Under the pieces are notes generated by a model. It did not search any database. It saw nothing but the letters and a program-made list of their open reading frames with translations, and was not told the origin of the DNA. A stretch of DNA of 64,000 nt from Gammaproteobacteria bacterium (GTDB lineage: Bacteria; Pseudomonadota; Gammaproteobacteria; Steroidobacterales; Steroidobacteraceae): NCBI GenBank assembly GCA_947469285.1, contig CANIOW010000006.1, forward strand, positions 50,044 to 114,043. Reading direction: 5' to 3'. This document shows, piece after piece, positions 46,151-55,049 of this stretch (position 1 is the first letter of the stretch; each line of letters begins with the position of its first letter). The translations under genes were made by a program, and so were the position numbers.

Positions 46151-47133
46151 TGACCCTTACCGAGCCGCCGTGCTTCCTTAAGAACATGGTCCGCGGAGAG
46201 GATGTCCTCGCTGGACATGCCAAGCGACTTAAAGAGGGTGATATCTGCAGCGGAAAGACGCGCCGGCAGCACACCCGTGAGGACGTCGCCGATCGTGCCC
46301 ACAATGTGCGCATCGTCGATCAGGCCCTTGGCCTTCGCCCGCCGAAAATCACCGCCAAGCGCGAGCGCGTTGTCTTTGAAATCTACAAACAAACGCCCAG
46401 CCACGATCGTTGCGTCGTCCACCTCGGCCGTCGACGGAATGCTGGAACCCACAATATTGACGTGTTGCCCGTGGCGCAACCAGGCGCCCTGTAGGATGGG
46501 CTCCGCCGCTGCCGTCAGGGTGCAGACGACATCGCAGTCGGCCGCCGCCCGCGCATCCGCGACGGCTTCGATGTGGCAGCCGTGGCGCGTCCGCATTGCC
46601 GCCGCGAACTCTCGTGCCCGCCCGACATCCCGACCCCACACCCGGATATCGGAGAAGGGCCGGACCAGCAGCAAGGCCTCGATGTGGCTTTCCGCTTGCT
46701 CGCCGTAACCGAAAACACCCAGACTTCTCGCCTGCGGCGAGGCGAGTACGTCGGTTGCGACAGCAGTAGCGGCCGCGGTGCGTATGGCGGTGATCTCGCG
46801 CCCATCGAGAATGGCCACCGGCGCCCCGTGGGTGGTCTCAAACAAGAGCACCATGCCCTGGTGCGAACCAAAGTCAGTACCGAAATTTCCTGGAAAAACC
46901 GACACCACTTTGACCCCCAGCCAAGCGGGGTCTGCAGTGTATCCAGGCATCCAACCAACCAATCCGCGACGATCCGGTAGTGGCAAAGCCTGACGAACCG
47001 GCTGCACCGTCTCACCCGTAGCGACCATCGAAAACGCCCGCCGCATCAGCGGCACGCAGGCTGCCATGGGCAACAATTCCCTGACGGTCGCCGCATTCAG
47101 CAAACAAATCTCGCTCAAGGGTGCCACCTCCAT
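46135..47133 (-). CDS. Ornithine cyclodeaminase/mu-crystallin family protein
   Basis: The 332-residue protein has the family features: MRRAFSMVATGETVQPVRQ near the N-terminus, GMVLLFETTHGAPVAILDGREITAIRTAA in the middle, the Rossmann motif LGVFGYGEQAESH (about residue 137) and a late GTIGDVLTG. Family activities include ornithine cyclodeaminase, alanine dehydrogenase, ketimine reductase and the iminosuccinate reductase BhcD. It overlaps both its neighbours by 16-19 bases, so translation is tightly coupled with the type-III-fold PLP enzyme. Confidence 0.9.
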   Translation of the reverse strand: MEVAPLSEICLLNAATVRELLPMAACVPLMRRAFSMVATGETVQPVRQALPLPDRRGLVGWMPGYTADPAWLGVKVVSVFPGNFGTDFGSHQGMVLLFETTHGAPVAILDGREITAIRTAAATAVATDVLASPQARSLGVFGYGEQAESHIEALLLVRPFSDIRVWGRDVGRAREFAAAMRTRHGCHIEAVADARAAADCDVVCTLTAAAEPILQGAWLRHGQHVNIVGSSIPSTAEVDDATIVAGRLFVDFKDNALALGGDFRRAKAKGLIDDAHIVGTIGDVLTGVLPARLSAADITLFKSLGMSSEDILSADHVLKEARRLGKGQWVGW

Positions 47134-48851
47134 TCGCTACTTGCCGCACGGCAGCCACCGCCGCGGGCTCCCGTCCAGGCCCTGCCATAGATGACACGAC
47201 CCGGGCGCGCGGCCGTCGGCTCGCCATTTTCCAGCGCCAGTTCACCGTTGACCACCACGTGCTGGACACCAGTGGAGTACTGCTGCGGATTCTGGAATGT
47301 GGCGTGGTCCTGCACCTTCGCCGGATCGAAAACCACCACATCAGCAAAATAGCCGTGGCGCAAGCGACCACGGCTCTGCAGCGACAGGTTCTCCGCTGGC
47401 AGCGACGTGAGCTTGCGCACCGCTTCCGCGAGGCTGATCTGCTGCTCGTCGCGGACATAGCGGCCAAGCAAGCGCGCAAAATTTCCGAAGGACCGCGGAT
47501 GGTAGCCTTGCTTCAGGAAGATACCCTCGAGCGATGGCGCATCGGCATCCGAGGCAAAGCTGACCCACGGCAACCGGACTTGCTTGCGGACGTTTTCCTC
47601 GGACATGGAGAAATACGCCACTCCCACCCTGCCGCGCTCGGCAAGCACCAAATCAATGGCAACCTCTTCCGGCGTCTGCCCGCGCTCCACGGCGATAGCC
47701 GCGAGCGTCTTGCCGATGAGTGGCTGCAGTTCAGGGTTCCTCACTGCCAGCACCATGGTTCCATCGGCACCGGACTTCTGTAGCAGGTTTTCCCAAGTGG
47801 GGTGCGGCTCCCGCATATCCGCGAGCACCCGTGCTCTGATGGCCGGGTCACCGAGGCGCGCTATCCACGCCTCTTGTCCACCATCCTGCACCCACGGCGG
47901 CATAGACGCGTCGAGACCCGAAGCACCAGCCGGGTAGGTATACATGTCCGCGGTGATACGCACTCCAGCAGCACGCGCAGCATTGACCATCTCGATGACA
48001 GTCTCGAGTTTCGGCCAATTCTCGCGGCCCGCCGCCTTGAGGTGATAAATCTCTGCGGGCGCACCCGAAGCGCGCGCAATATCGATGGTTTCCTGCACCC
48101 CTTCGATGAGGCGGTCGCCTTCACTACGCATGTGTGCGATATACAGGCCACCACAGCGCGCGGACTCCGTGGCCAACGACGTCAGCTCTGCCGTGGTGGC
48201 GTAGGTGTCCGGCGCATAGATGAGCGCCGTCGTCACTCCGAGAGCACCTTCTTCCATCGCAGCACGGACCAGGCCCCGCATTTGGTTGAGCTGCTCCGAG
48301 TTCGGTTGGACATCCGCTTCGCCAAGAACCGCGGTACGGATGGTGTTGGCACCCACAAAAGCCGCCACGTTGACCGACACCTGACGATGCTCAAATTTTT
48401 GGAGATAGCCACCCAAAGTGGTCCAATCGATGACAATACCCAGTGAAGCCAGCCTTGCCTGCAAACGAGAACGCATCGTTTCCGACAAGGGGCCGGAGGA
48501 ATTTTCGCCCATCACTTCGAGCGTCACGCCTTGGCGCAAATCGCTCTGTGCGCGACCATCGATCAACAATGACTGCTGCACATGGCCGAGCATATTGATA
48601 AAGCCGGGAGCGACGGCCAAACCCGTCACATCCAAGACCCGCTTCGCAGGGCCGCCAACGTGTTTTTGGACCGAGACGATCCGGTCGTCACGGATCGCAA
48701 CGTCACCAACGTACGGTGCTTTTCCCGAGCCGTCATAAATCATTCCGCCACGCAATACCAAAGAGTATGGGGCAGCGGCCACGACAGGCAGTGGCAATAA
48801 CGTCAGCGCCAGCAAAGCGCCGACCATCAACGGGCGCGGCACGCCAATCAC
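47115..48851 (-). CDS. N-acyl-D-amino-acid deacylase-like amidohydrolase, exported
   Basis: The 578-residue protein has a Sec signal peptide (cleavage near PVVAAAP, residue 27). The D-aminoacylase frame is APGFINMLGHVQQSLL at residues 81-96, then SDLRQGVTLEVMGENSSGPLS, and NVAAFVGANTIR in the position of the usual VGHGTIR motif. The first histidine of the HxH site is absent (NMLGH), as I recall for a known side branch of the family. The C-terminus is typical (LSLQSRGRLRHGYFADVVVFDP). Likely a periplasmic hydrolase of N-acyl or peptide D-amino acids. It overlaps the preceding gene by four bases. Confidence 0.82.
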   Translation of the reverse strand: MIGVPRPLMVGALLALTLLPLPVVAAAPYSLVLRGGMIYDGSGKAPYVGDVAIRDDRIVSVQKHVGGPAKRVLDVTGLAVAPGFINMLGHVQQSLLIDGRAQSDLRQGVTLEVMGENSSGPLSETMRSRLQARLASLGIVIDWTTLGGYLQKFEHRQVSVNVAAFVGANTIRTAVLGEADVQPNSEQLNQMRGLVRAAMEEGALGVTTALIYAPDTYATTAELTSLATESARCGGLYIAHMRSEGDRLIEGVQETIDIARASGAPAEIYHLKAAGRENWPKLETVIEMVNAARAAGVRITADMYTYPAGASGLDASMPPWVQDGGQEAWIARLGDPAIRARVLADMREPHPTWENLLQKSGADGTMVLAVRNPELQPLIGKTLAAIAVERGQTPEEVAIDLVLAERGRVGVAYFSMSEENVRKQVRLPWVSFASDADAPSLEGIFLKQGYHPRSFGNFARLLGRYVRDEQQISLAEAVRKLTSLPAENLSLQSRGRLRHGYFADVVVFDPAKVQDHATFQNPQQYSTGVQHVVVNGELALENGEPTAARPGRVIYGRAWTGARGGGCRAASSEWRWHP

Positions 48852-50239
48852 GGGAAACGTACCTTTTCTTCGACATGGTGTGGAACAAAAATGCGTCCTT
48901 CACGAACCACGACCTGGCCGTTGAGAAGCACCTGGTCGACCTTACGCAGATCTTCGGGGTTTTCGTCCGGGCGCCCATCGACGATAATCAGGTCTGCCAG
49001 TTTTCCCACCTCGACGGTTCCCAAGCGGTCCGCCATGCCCAATATCTCGGCATTGGTTCGCGTAGCCACGACAAGTGCTGCGGCAGCGGTGTACCCCAGT
49101 TGCTGGAAATTTTTCAGCTCCTGGATATAGGGCTCCGGCAGGCTTTTGTATAAGCCATAGGTCATGTCGGTCCCTATCCCGAGCGTCACGCCAGCGTCCT
49201 TCATCTTTTTCGCCATCGCAAACATGGCTTCATTCGACAAGGTGAAGCGACGCGAAGTGGAGAAGAAATAGCCGCCGGCGTTGATAATGTACTGATACGG
49301 CACCAGCGTAACGTCCGCGCAGGTGCCCTGTTTCGCCATCAGCCGAACCGTCGCATCGCTGCGGGGCAGTGGGTGTTCGACGCAGTCGACGCCAGCGGCT
49401 ACTGCCATGTCGGTGAACAGGGTCTCGGCATCCACGGTTACCCGAAGCCCAAGACGGTGCGCCTCCTCGACCGCGGCCTTAACCTCTTCCGGGCTAAAAT
49501 GGCTAGCTAACTTGATGAGATCGGCGCCGCGCTTGAATTGCAGGCGCACAGCGGCACGGAAACCGTCGGCGCCATTGGCCTCGTAGATTTGCGAATCGGG
49601 GTATTCCGGCGCCGTGTGAAAGGTGAAACTTTCGGTTCCGTGCCCACCCGTACCGACAATTAATTGGCCGGCCACAAACAAACGCGGACCGGGTATGCGC
49701 CCGGTGTATTGCCACAACTTCAAGAGGTAAGGAGCCATTCCATGGGAGCCGACATCACGCACACTGGTGATGCCGCTTTCAATGAAGTAACGCATCCTTT
49801 CAGCGCCACGCAACGCAGCATCCGCCTGACTGTCTTCGCTCATCGCCGCCGGCATTCCCGGTCGTTCAAGATACGTCAGATGGCCATGCAGCTCGATCAA
49901 GCCAGGCATCAGGGTTTTGCCAGCCGCATCGATAATGACTACGCCAGACGGCAAGCGGAGATCTGCCTCCGTTTTCGCAATCTGCGTAATGTGGCTGCCC
50001 TCGATGAGCACCGCAGCAGGCCGGGCCGGTGCACCGGTACCGTCGAATAACCGTGCATTGCGCACCAGCACAGCACCTGGCGGCTCCATGAAACCCTTGG
50101 GCATCGGCACACGGCGAAGGTCATTGGTGGTCGCGGTATCCGGCGTGTAGTAAGCACTCCGGTCGACCGGCGCTTCTAGTCGCTGACTGTGCGCAGCCGG
50201 CGTAACGATGGCGAGAACCAACAGGATGAGGTTGCGCAT
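48848..50239 (-). CDS. Exported amidohydrolase, Xaa-Pro/imidazolonepropionase-like, with HxH-to-DxE change
   Basis: The 463-residue protein has a short signal peptide (LLVLAIVTPAAHSQ). Metal-site residues seen: His118 and His120 in ELHGHL, Lys243 in ADLIKLAS, His289 in CVEHPLP and Asp358 in GIGTDMT. The segment that usually reads V-x-x-H-A-H reads VTVDAET, so an expected ligand His is Asp270. It resembles the Sgx9260/carnosinase-like prolidases that cleave Xaa-Pro or N-acyl amino acids. With one ligand altered, activity may be changed. It overlaps the next gene by four bases. Confidence 0.82.
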   Translation of the reverse strand: MRNLILLVLAIVTPAAHSQRLEAPVDRSAYYTPDTATTNDLRRVPMPKGFMEPPGAVLVRNARLFDGTGAPARPAAVLIEGSHITQIAKTEADLRLPSGVVIIDAAGKTLMPGLIELHGHLTYLERPGMPAAMSEDSQADAALRGAERMRYFIESGITSVRDVGSHGMAPYLLKLWQYTGRIPGPRLFVAGQLIVGTGGHGTESFTFHTAPEYPDSQIYEANGADGFRAAVRLQFKRGADLIKLASHFSPEEVKAAVEEAHRLGLRVTVDAETLFTDMAVAAGVDCVEHPLPRSDATVRLMAKQGTCADVTLVPYQYIINAGGYFFSTSRRFTLSNEAMFAMAKKMKDAGVTLGIGTDMTYGLYKSLPEPYIQELKNFQQLGYTAAAALVVATRTNAEILGMADRLGTVEVGKLADLIIVDGRPDENPEDLRKVDQVLLNGQVVVREGRIFVPHHVEEKVRFP

Positions 50240-50259
50240 GACAGACTCGCGGCAATGTT

Positions 50260-52689
50260 TCAGGGCAGGGTCCCGCCAGCAGGATGCAAGTATTTGCTCA
50301 GAAAGTCCCAGCTGCGTTGCAACAGATAGCCCCCATGGACGCCCAAGGGAGAATGACCCACGTTGGGCGCAATAATCAACTCAAACTGCTTGTCGTGGTC
50401 AATCAACGCCGCCACCACGTGCAAGGTGTTTTGTGGCGCAACTGTCCAATCCATTTCACCGTGCAGCAGCAGCACCGGCCCCTGCAACTGCGGCACCAAT
50501 GGGGCGTTGGCTGCAGCCGCATAGTTGGCACCATCATCCGGCCCCATGAAGGCTTCAGAATATGAGGCAGTTTGGGTGCGCAAGTCGTGGCTGCCGGCGG
50601 CGGAGACCGCCACTTTATAGAACTCTGGGTAGAGCAGCATGGCGCGCAGCGCGGCATAGCCGCCGGCGGAACCGCCATAGATCCCCACTCGTGTCAGGTC
50701 CATGGAAGAATCTTTGGCCGCCAGCTCCCGTAGCACGGCGATATGGTCATCCAAATGCCCTGCCTGGCCCAGTTTGCCGTAGGACTCATCCAGAAAAGTT
50801 TTCGAACGTCCCGGCGTGCCACGACCATCGATCTGCAGCACGATGAAGCCGAGCTCCGCCAGAGCCTGGTCAGCCGTGTAACCAAACACCACGTCGAGGT
50901 AACGCGGATAAGCCTTGTGGGCTTGTGGCCCCGGGTAAACACTGTCAACGACGGGATAGTGTTGCTGCGGGTCAAAATTTGCCGGACGCAGGAGGTTGCC
51001 GTAAAGCCGCGTCTTACCATCCGCTGCCAGAGCAGAAAAGCGCTCCGGATGAGGCACGCCGCTTGGCTCAAGGCGCGAGATATCGGCCCTCTCCACCACG
51101 GCCACCTGTGCACCATCGACCCGACGCAAGACCGTCACTGAGGGCAGATCGGTGCGGGAGTAGGTGTCGAGGAAAAATCTCCCGTCGGGAGAAAAGCCAA
51201 AGGCGGCGGCGGGGTCCCGGGCCAACTCCTTCGGCGGAGAAAAATAGGCCGACTCTTGCTGGCAGGAAACCTGATGGTCGGCTTCTTCCGGCGACAGCAG
51301 ACGCACCCTGCCGTCTGCCAGGCCGATGCGGTAAACCTTGCGATAGTACGGGTCCGAACCCGCCTCCCGCTCGGTGCCGGCGACATAGACGTACCCTCGC
51401 GCCTCATCAATACGCAGCACGTTGCGTACCGACCAGTCACCCTGAGTGAGAGGCCGCAGCAGGGCGCCAGTTGCACCATCGTAGAGGTACAGGTGCCCAC
51501 GCCCCGTTCTTTCGGAGAACCACAGCACCTGCCCGTTCGCCAGGGGATAGACCATGGGGCGGCCGCCGATGGAAGCCGCCTCTACGAAAGTAGCGCCCTC
51601 TTCCTGCACCACCACCTGGGCGTGGCCGTCTTCCGCATTCACCCGGTGCAGGCTCATCTGCTGGTAATAACGACTCCGCGAGAACACATAGAGGGTCTTC
51701 GAATCGTCGGTCCACCACGTTTCCTTGTTCTCTATCAAGGTCGCTACCAACGCGGCAACGGGCGCTATGTCCACCCGATGTCCCGCGCGCTGCTCGATGT
51801 CGAACAACCAGTACTCCGCCAGTGGCAGAACCGGGTCGGTTGCCATCGGCGAGCGCCAGCGAATAGCCTTGGAGTGCACCGAGCCGTCTGCCGGCGTTGA
51901 TTGCACCAACACGGACTCACGAACCTCGCGTTCATCCACCCGCTGGGTCAACAATCGCCGCGAATCCGGCGCCCAGAGCACCACGGGCGGCACAGGCAGC
52001 CCCTGCATCACCTGGTCCATATGCAGTGGGTTGGCCTCAGGCGTTGCCGCATAGGCATCGTGCGCCTCGCCATCATGGGTCAAAGCGAAACGCTGTTGAC
52101 CATCGGCGGAGCGAATCCATAAATTGTGGTTCTGAACATAGGCCAGCCAGCGCCCATCCGGCGACGGCACGGCCAACGGGTCGACGTCAGGCGCGGCAGG
52201 CTCCTGCGAACAAGCCGGACGCTTTACCGAGCAACGATAGTCCACCGCACCCACGCTGAACCTAATTTCTGCGGGGCCACTGACATCATAGTCATTGAAC
52301 GGAAGGCGCTCGGCATCGACGGGTTTGCCCAGTGCGTTGGCAAGACCAGCCGCAACAATGCTGGCCGTGAAGGCCGGTTGGCGCTGGCCTGTGGCCGCCT
52401 CCACCCGAATAAACTCGCGGCGACCCTCGCCGAGTTCTCTGGCATAAGTGAAATGCGCTCCGCCCTCGGACCGCCAATGGGGTGTTACCCCAGCATTGAG
52501 CACCGTTTCGTTTTTATGCACGACGAGAAAACGCTCGGCATGCGTATACAGCGGATTTGCCACTGGTGGAGTTTCAGCTTGGGCTGCTGCGCAAGAAAAC
52601 CACAGCCCGGTCGCGACGAACCACCAGAGCCATCCGGGCGCTTGCGCATGACCGTGGGCCTTCCCGGCCAGGGATTGCAAGTGCGGCAT
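50260..52689 (-). CDS. S9-family prolyl oligopeptidase (dipeptidyl peptidase IV-like)
   Basis: The ATG at 52689 follows GGGGA with good spacing. The 809-residue protein has a signal segment near residues 20-38 (ending CAAAQA), a DPP IV-type beta-propeller, and a C-terminal alpha/beta-hydrolase domain. That domain has the nucleophile in GIYGGSAGGY (about residue 670), the Asp in HGEMDWTV and the His in NVGHSPLG. Such enzymes cut after proline or alanine to release dipeptides; location is periplasmic. It follows the TonB receptor with a 76-base gap containing a stem-loop. Confidence 0.92.
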   Translation of the reverse strand: MPHLQSLAGKAHGHAQAPGWLWWFVATGLWFSCAAAQAETPPVANPLYTHAERFLVVHKNETVLNAGVTPHWRSEGGAHFTYARELGEGRREFIRVEAATGQRQPAFTASIVAAGLANALGKPVDAERLPFNDYDVSGPAEIRFSVGAVDYRCSVKRPACSQEPAAPDVDPLAVPSPDGRWLAYVQNHNLWIRSADGQQRFALTHDGEAHDAYAATPEANPLHMDQVMQGLPVPPVVLWAPDSRRLLTQRVDEREVRESVLVQSTPADGSVHSKAIRWRSPMATDPVLPLAEYWLFDIEQRAGHRVDIAPVAALVATLIENKETWWTDDSKTLYVFSRSRYYQQMSLHRVNAEDGHAQVVVQEEGATFVEAASIGGRPMVYPLANGQVLWFSERTGRGHLYLYDGATGALLRPLTQGDWSVRNVLRIDEARGYVYVAGTEREAGSDPYYRKVYRIGLADGRVRLLSPEEADHQVSCQQESAYFSPPKELARDPAAAFGFSPDGRFFLDTYSRTDLPSVTVLRRVDGAQVAVVERADISRLEPSGVPHPERFSALAADGKTRLYGNLLRPANFDPQQHYPVVDSVYPGPQAHKAYPRYLDVVFGYTADQALAELGFIVLQIDGRGTPGRSKTFLDESYGKLGQAGHLDDHIAVLRELAAKDSSMDLTRVGIYGGSAGGYAALRAMLLYPEFYKVAVSAAGSHDLRTQTASYSEAFMGPDDGANYAAAANAPLVPQLQGPVLLLHGEMDWTVAPQNTLHVVAALIDHDKQFELIIAPNVGHSPLGVHGGYLLQRSWDFLSKYLHPAGGTLP

Positions 52690-52720
52690 TCATCGTCCCC
52701 TTTCGGGCGGCTCAAAGAAC

Positions 52721-52755
52721 TGACCGCCGCCCCCGCAAGAGAGGAACGGCGGTCA
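52721..52755 (-). promoter_or_regulatory. Stem-loop between TonB receptor and S9 peptidase genes
   Basis: TGACCGCCG (52721-52729) and CGGCGGTCA (52747-52755) form a perfect nine-base stem with a 17-base loop. On the minus strand it follows the receptor stop by 10 bases and is followed by GTTCTTTG, not a full T-run. It may act as a partial terminator or an RNA-stabilising hairpin that sets receptor mRNA above that of downstream genes. Confidence 0.5.
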
Positions 52756-52765
52756 CTCGTACTTA

Positions 52766-54991
52766 CTAGAAACGGAAGTCGAAGCCCACCCCCAAAGACC
52801 GCGGCTGGGCAATCCAGAGGTCAGCCTGCTGGGGCTGGTTGGCGATATTGATCAACTCGAGGCCACCTTGAATGGCGCGCTTGTTGGTCAGGTTAGCCCC
52901 ATACACCTTCAGCGTCCACGGACCCCGCGTCATGCTGGCATTGAGGTTGACCAAGGCATACGAGGGAGCCTCGATCGCCGGCGCGGCCTTGTCCGCCTTC
53001 TGCACACCCGTCAGCCAGACCTTGTCCACCCAGCGCAGGCCACCGCCCACATGCGCGGTCCAGTCATTCATGACCGGCCAGGTGTAGTCCGCCGTGAGGG
53101 AGTAACTAAACTTCGGCACGCCGGGGAGTTGGTAGCCCTTGAGGAAGAACGCGCCAGGGGAAAGCTGGGTGAGTTCGGATTCTGTGTAGGCCGCATTGGC
53201 ACCGAGCGTCAGACCATCGCTCGGCGTGTACTGCAACGACGCCTCAAGACCCTTTGGCGTTGCCTTGCCACCGTTGGTGAGGATGGTGTTGCCGCCCGTG
53301 GTGGAGTTGAGCTGGATATCTTTCCAGTCAATGTAGAAGGCCGTAGCGTTGAACACCATGCGATGGTCCAGCAATTCAGACTTGAAGCCAATTTCATAGC
53401 TGGTCAGGCTGTCCGAGTTCACCCGCGGCGGAACGATGGTAGCGAGCACCACCGTGTTGGTTCCACCAGCGCGGTAGCCGGTGCCGACGCGGCCATAGAC
53501 CATCGCGTCAGGGGACAAGTGGTAGCGGGCCGACACTGACCAGGTCGTGACACTCTCGTCCGTCGGTGGCATCAGGCCCGAGGTCCCGGTCACCTCCTGC
53601 TTGTTGTTGGCAAAACGCAGGCCTGCACTAACGTCAAACTTGTCGCTGAAGTACCAAGTGGCGTCGCCGAACACCGCATATTCGCGATAAGTAGACTTCT
53701 GGAGACGCGCCGCCAGCAGCGGAAACAGCAGGATTTTCCCCGGGAGGTAAACATTCAACGGAGCGCCGTTCAGCGTCACCTTTTCATCCGTGTAGAACGC
53801 GCCGAGCATCCATTCCAACTGTTGGCCCTGGGGTGACACCAACCGTAGCTCCTCGGTGAACTTCTCTACCTTCACGTTGGCGGAGCCGGCCAGCATGATG
53901 TCGCAAGGGAGCCCAAAATCCGCAGCAAGACAGCCGCCTAATGCCGTGGTCTGGTCCACCGAGGTGAAGGTGCGCTGGTTGGTGAAGCCAGTGGCGGAAA
54001 TGACCTCAAACGGCCCCGGATTCCAATTGACGGTCGCCGAATAGATGCCGAGCCGCTCATGAAAGCCCTGGGGGAAAGCATGGCTCTGCGTCAGCTCGCC
54101 CACCGGAGCCGAGATCGTGCCGATGGCCGAGCCATCCGTCGTCGTGGTGGGGGTAAAGCCCGTATAGGAAACTGTTCCACCGTCATTCGCACGGTTGTCG
54201 GCAAACACGGCGCCCAACTTGATGGAGAGCTCGTCGCTCGGCTTCCACAGCATGGCGAGGCGGCCACCCTTCTGCTTCTGCTCGTTGACGTCCTTCTCGT
54301 CGGTGGCGGCGTTGTCGATGTACCCGGGCGTCACCTTGTCATAGAGGCTGACCCGCAGGCCGAGGACATCGTCGATGATGCCAATGTCGGCCGCGCCACG
54401 AAACGACATCAGCGGATTGCCGGCGCCGTCCAGCGAGCCGATATCGGCGCCGAGCTCGTAGGCGTTCTTGCCGAGGCTCGGATTCTTCAGTACGTATTTG
54501 ATCAAGCCGCCCATGGAGCCGGCCCCGTACAGCGTGCCCTGTGGGCCGCGCAGCACCTCGAGCCGGTCAAGGTCATACGGCAGCAGATCAAGAATCTGGT
54601 TCGCCGGGCTGCCGTACCGCGAGCTGGAACCCAACGGGATTTCATCGACATAAGTGCCGACCGAAGCCGCCTCGCTCACCGAGGCGACGCCGCGCAAATT
54701 GACCGCAGCCAAACCTGCCTTGCCACCATTGCTGACGTTGAAACCGGGAATGTAAGCGGCGTAATCCGACAACTGTTCCTGCCGACGCTCCAGCAACTTT
54801 TCGCCAGTCTGCACGCTAACGGAGCCGGCCACATCCTGAACGTTAACGCTACGTTTGGTGGCCGTTACCACCACTTCTTCGACTACACCGGCAGCGAAGG
54901 CGGGCAAGGCAGCCGCCACCAGTACGCCGCACACCACGGCTGCCAGGATGGTCGGGCCGTGACCAATGGTACGTTCAGTTGTCTTGCTCAT
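52766..54991 (-). CDS. TonB-dependent receptor of the peptide-catabolic operon
   Basis: ATG 54991 follows a strong GGAGGAAG Shine-Dalgarno. The 741-residue protein has a signal peptide (cleavage near LPAFAAG, residue 34). A TonB-box-like EEVVVTATKR, the plug (IPGFNVSNGGKAGLAAVNLRG, LEVLRGPQGTLYGAGSMGG) and a 22-strand-type barrel ending in LGVGFDFRF follow. It belongs to the outer-membrane receptors that import large substrates with TonB energy. Its place between a dehydratase-like gene and an S9 peptidase gene suggests peptides as substrates; a siderophore or other ligand cannot be excluded. Confidence 0.93.
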   Translation of the reverse strand: MSKTTERTIGHGPTILAAVVCGVLVAAALPAFAAGVVEEVVVTATKRSVNVQDVAGSVSVQTGEKLLERRQEQLSDYAAYIPGFNVSNGGKAGLAAVNLRGVASVSEAASVGTYVDEIPLGSSSRYGSPANQILDLLPYDLDRLEVLRGPQGTLYGAGSMGGLIKYVLKNPSLGKNAYELGADIGSLDGAGNPLMSFRGAADIGIIDDVLGLRVSLYDKVTPGYIDNAATDEKDVNEQKQKGGRLAMLWKPSDELSIKLGAVFADNRANDGGTVSYTGFTPTTTTDGSAIGTISAPVGELTQSHAFPQGFHERLGIYSATVNWNPGPFEVISATGFTNQRTFTSVDQTTALGGCLAADFGLPCDIMLAGSANVKVEKFTEELRLVSPQGQQLEWMLGAFYTDEKVTLNGAPLNVYLPGKILLFPLLAARLQKSTYREYAVFGDATWYFSDKFDVSAGLRFANNKQEVTGTSGLMPPTDESVTTWSVSARYHLSPDAMVYGRVGTGYRAGGTNTVVLATIVPPRVNSDSLTSYEIGFKSELLDHRMVFNATAFYIDWKDIQLNSTTGGNTILTNGGKATPKGLEASLQYTPSDGLTLGANAAYTESELTQLSPGAFFLKGYQLPGVPKFSYSLTADYTWPVMNDWTAHVGGGLRWVDKVWLTGVQKADKAAPAIEAPSYALVNLNASMTRGPWTLKVYGANLTNKRAIQGGLELINIANQPQQADLWIAQPRSLGVGFDFRF

Positions 54992-55049
54992 GGTTTTCTT
55001 CCTCCAGTCGATGTTCTTGCTGTTTTAAGTCGAGATTTGCACATGCCGC

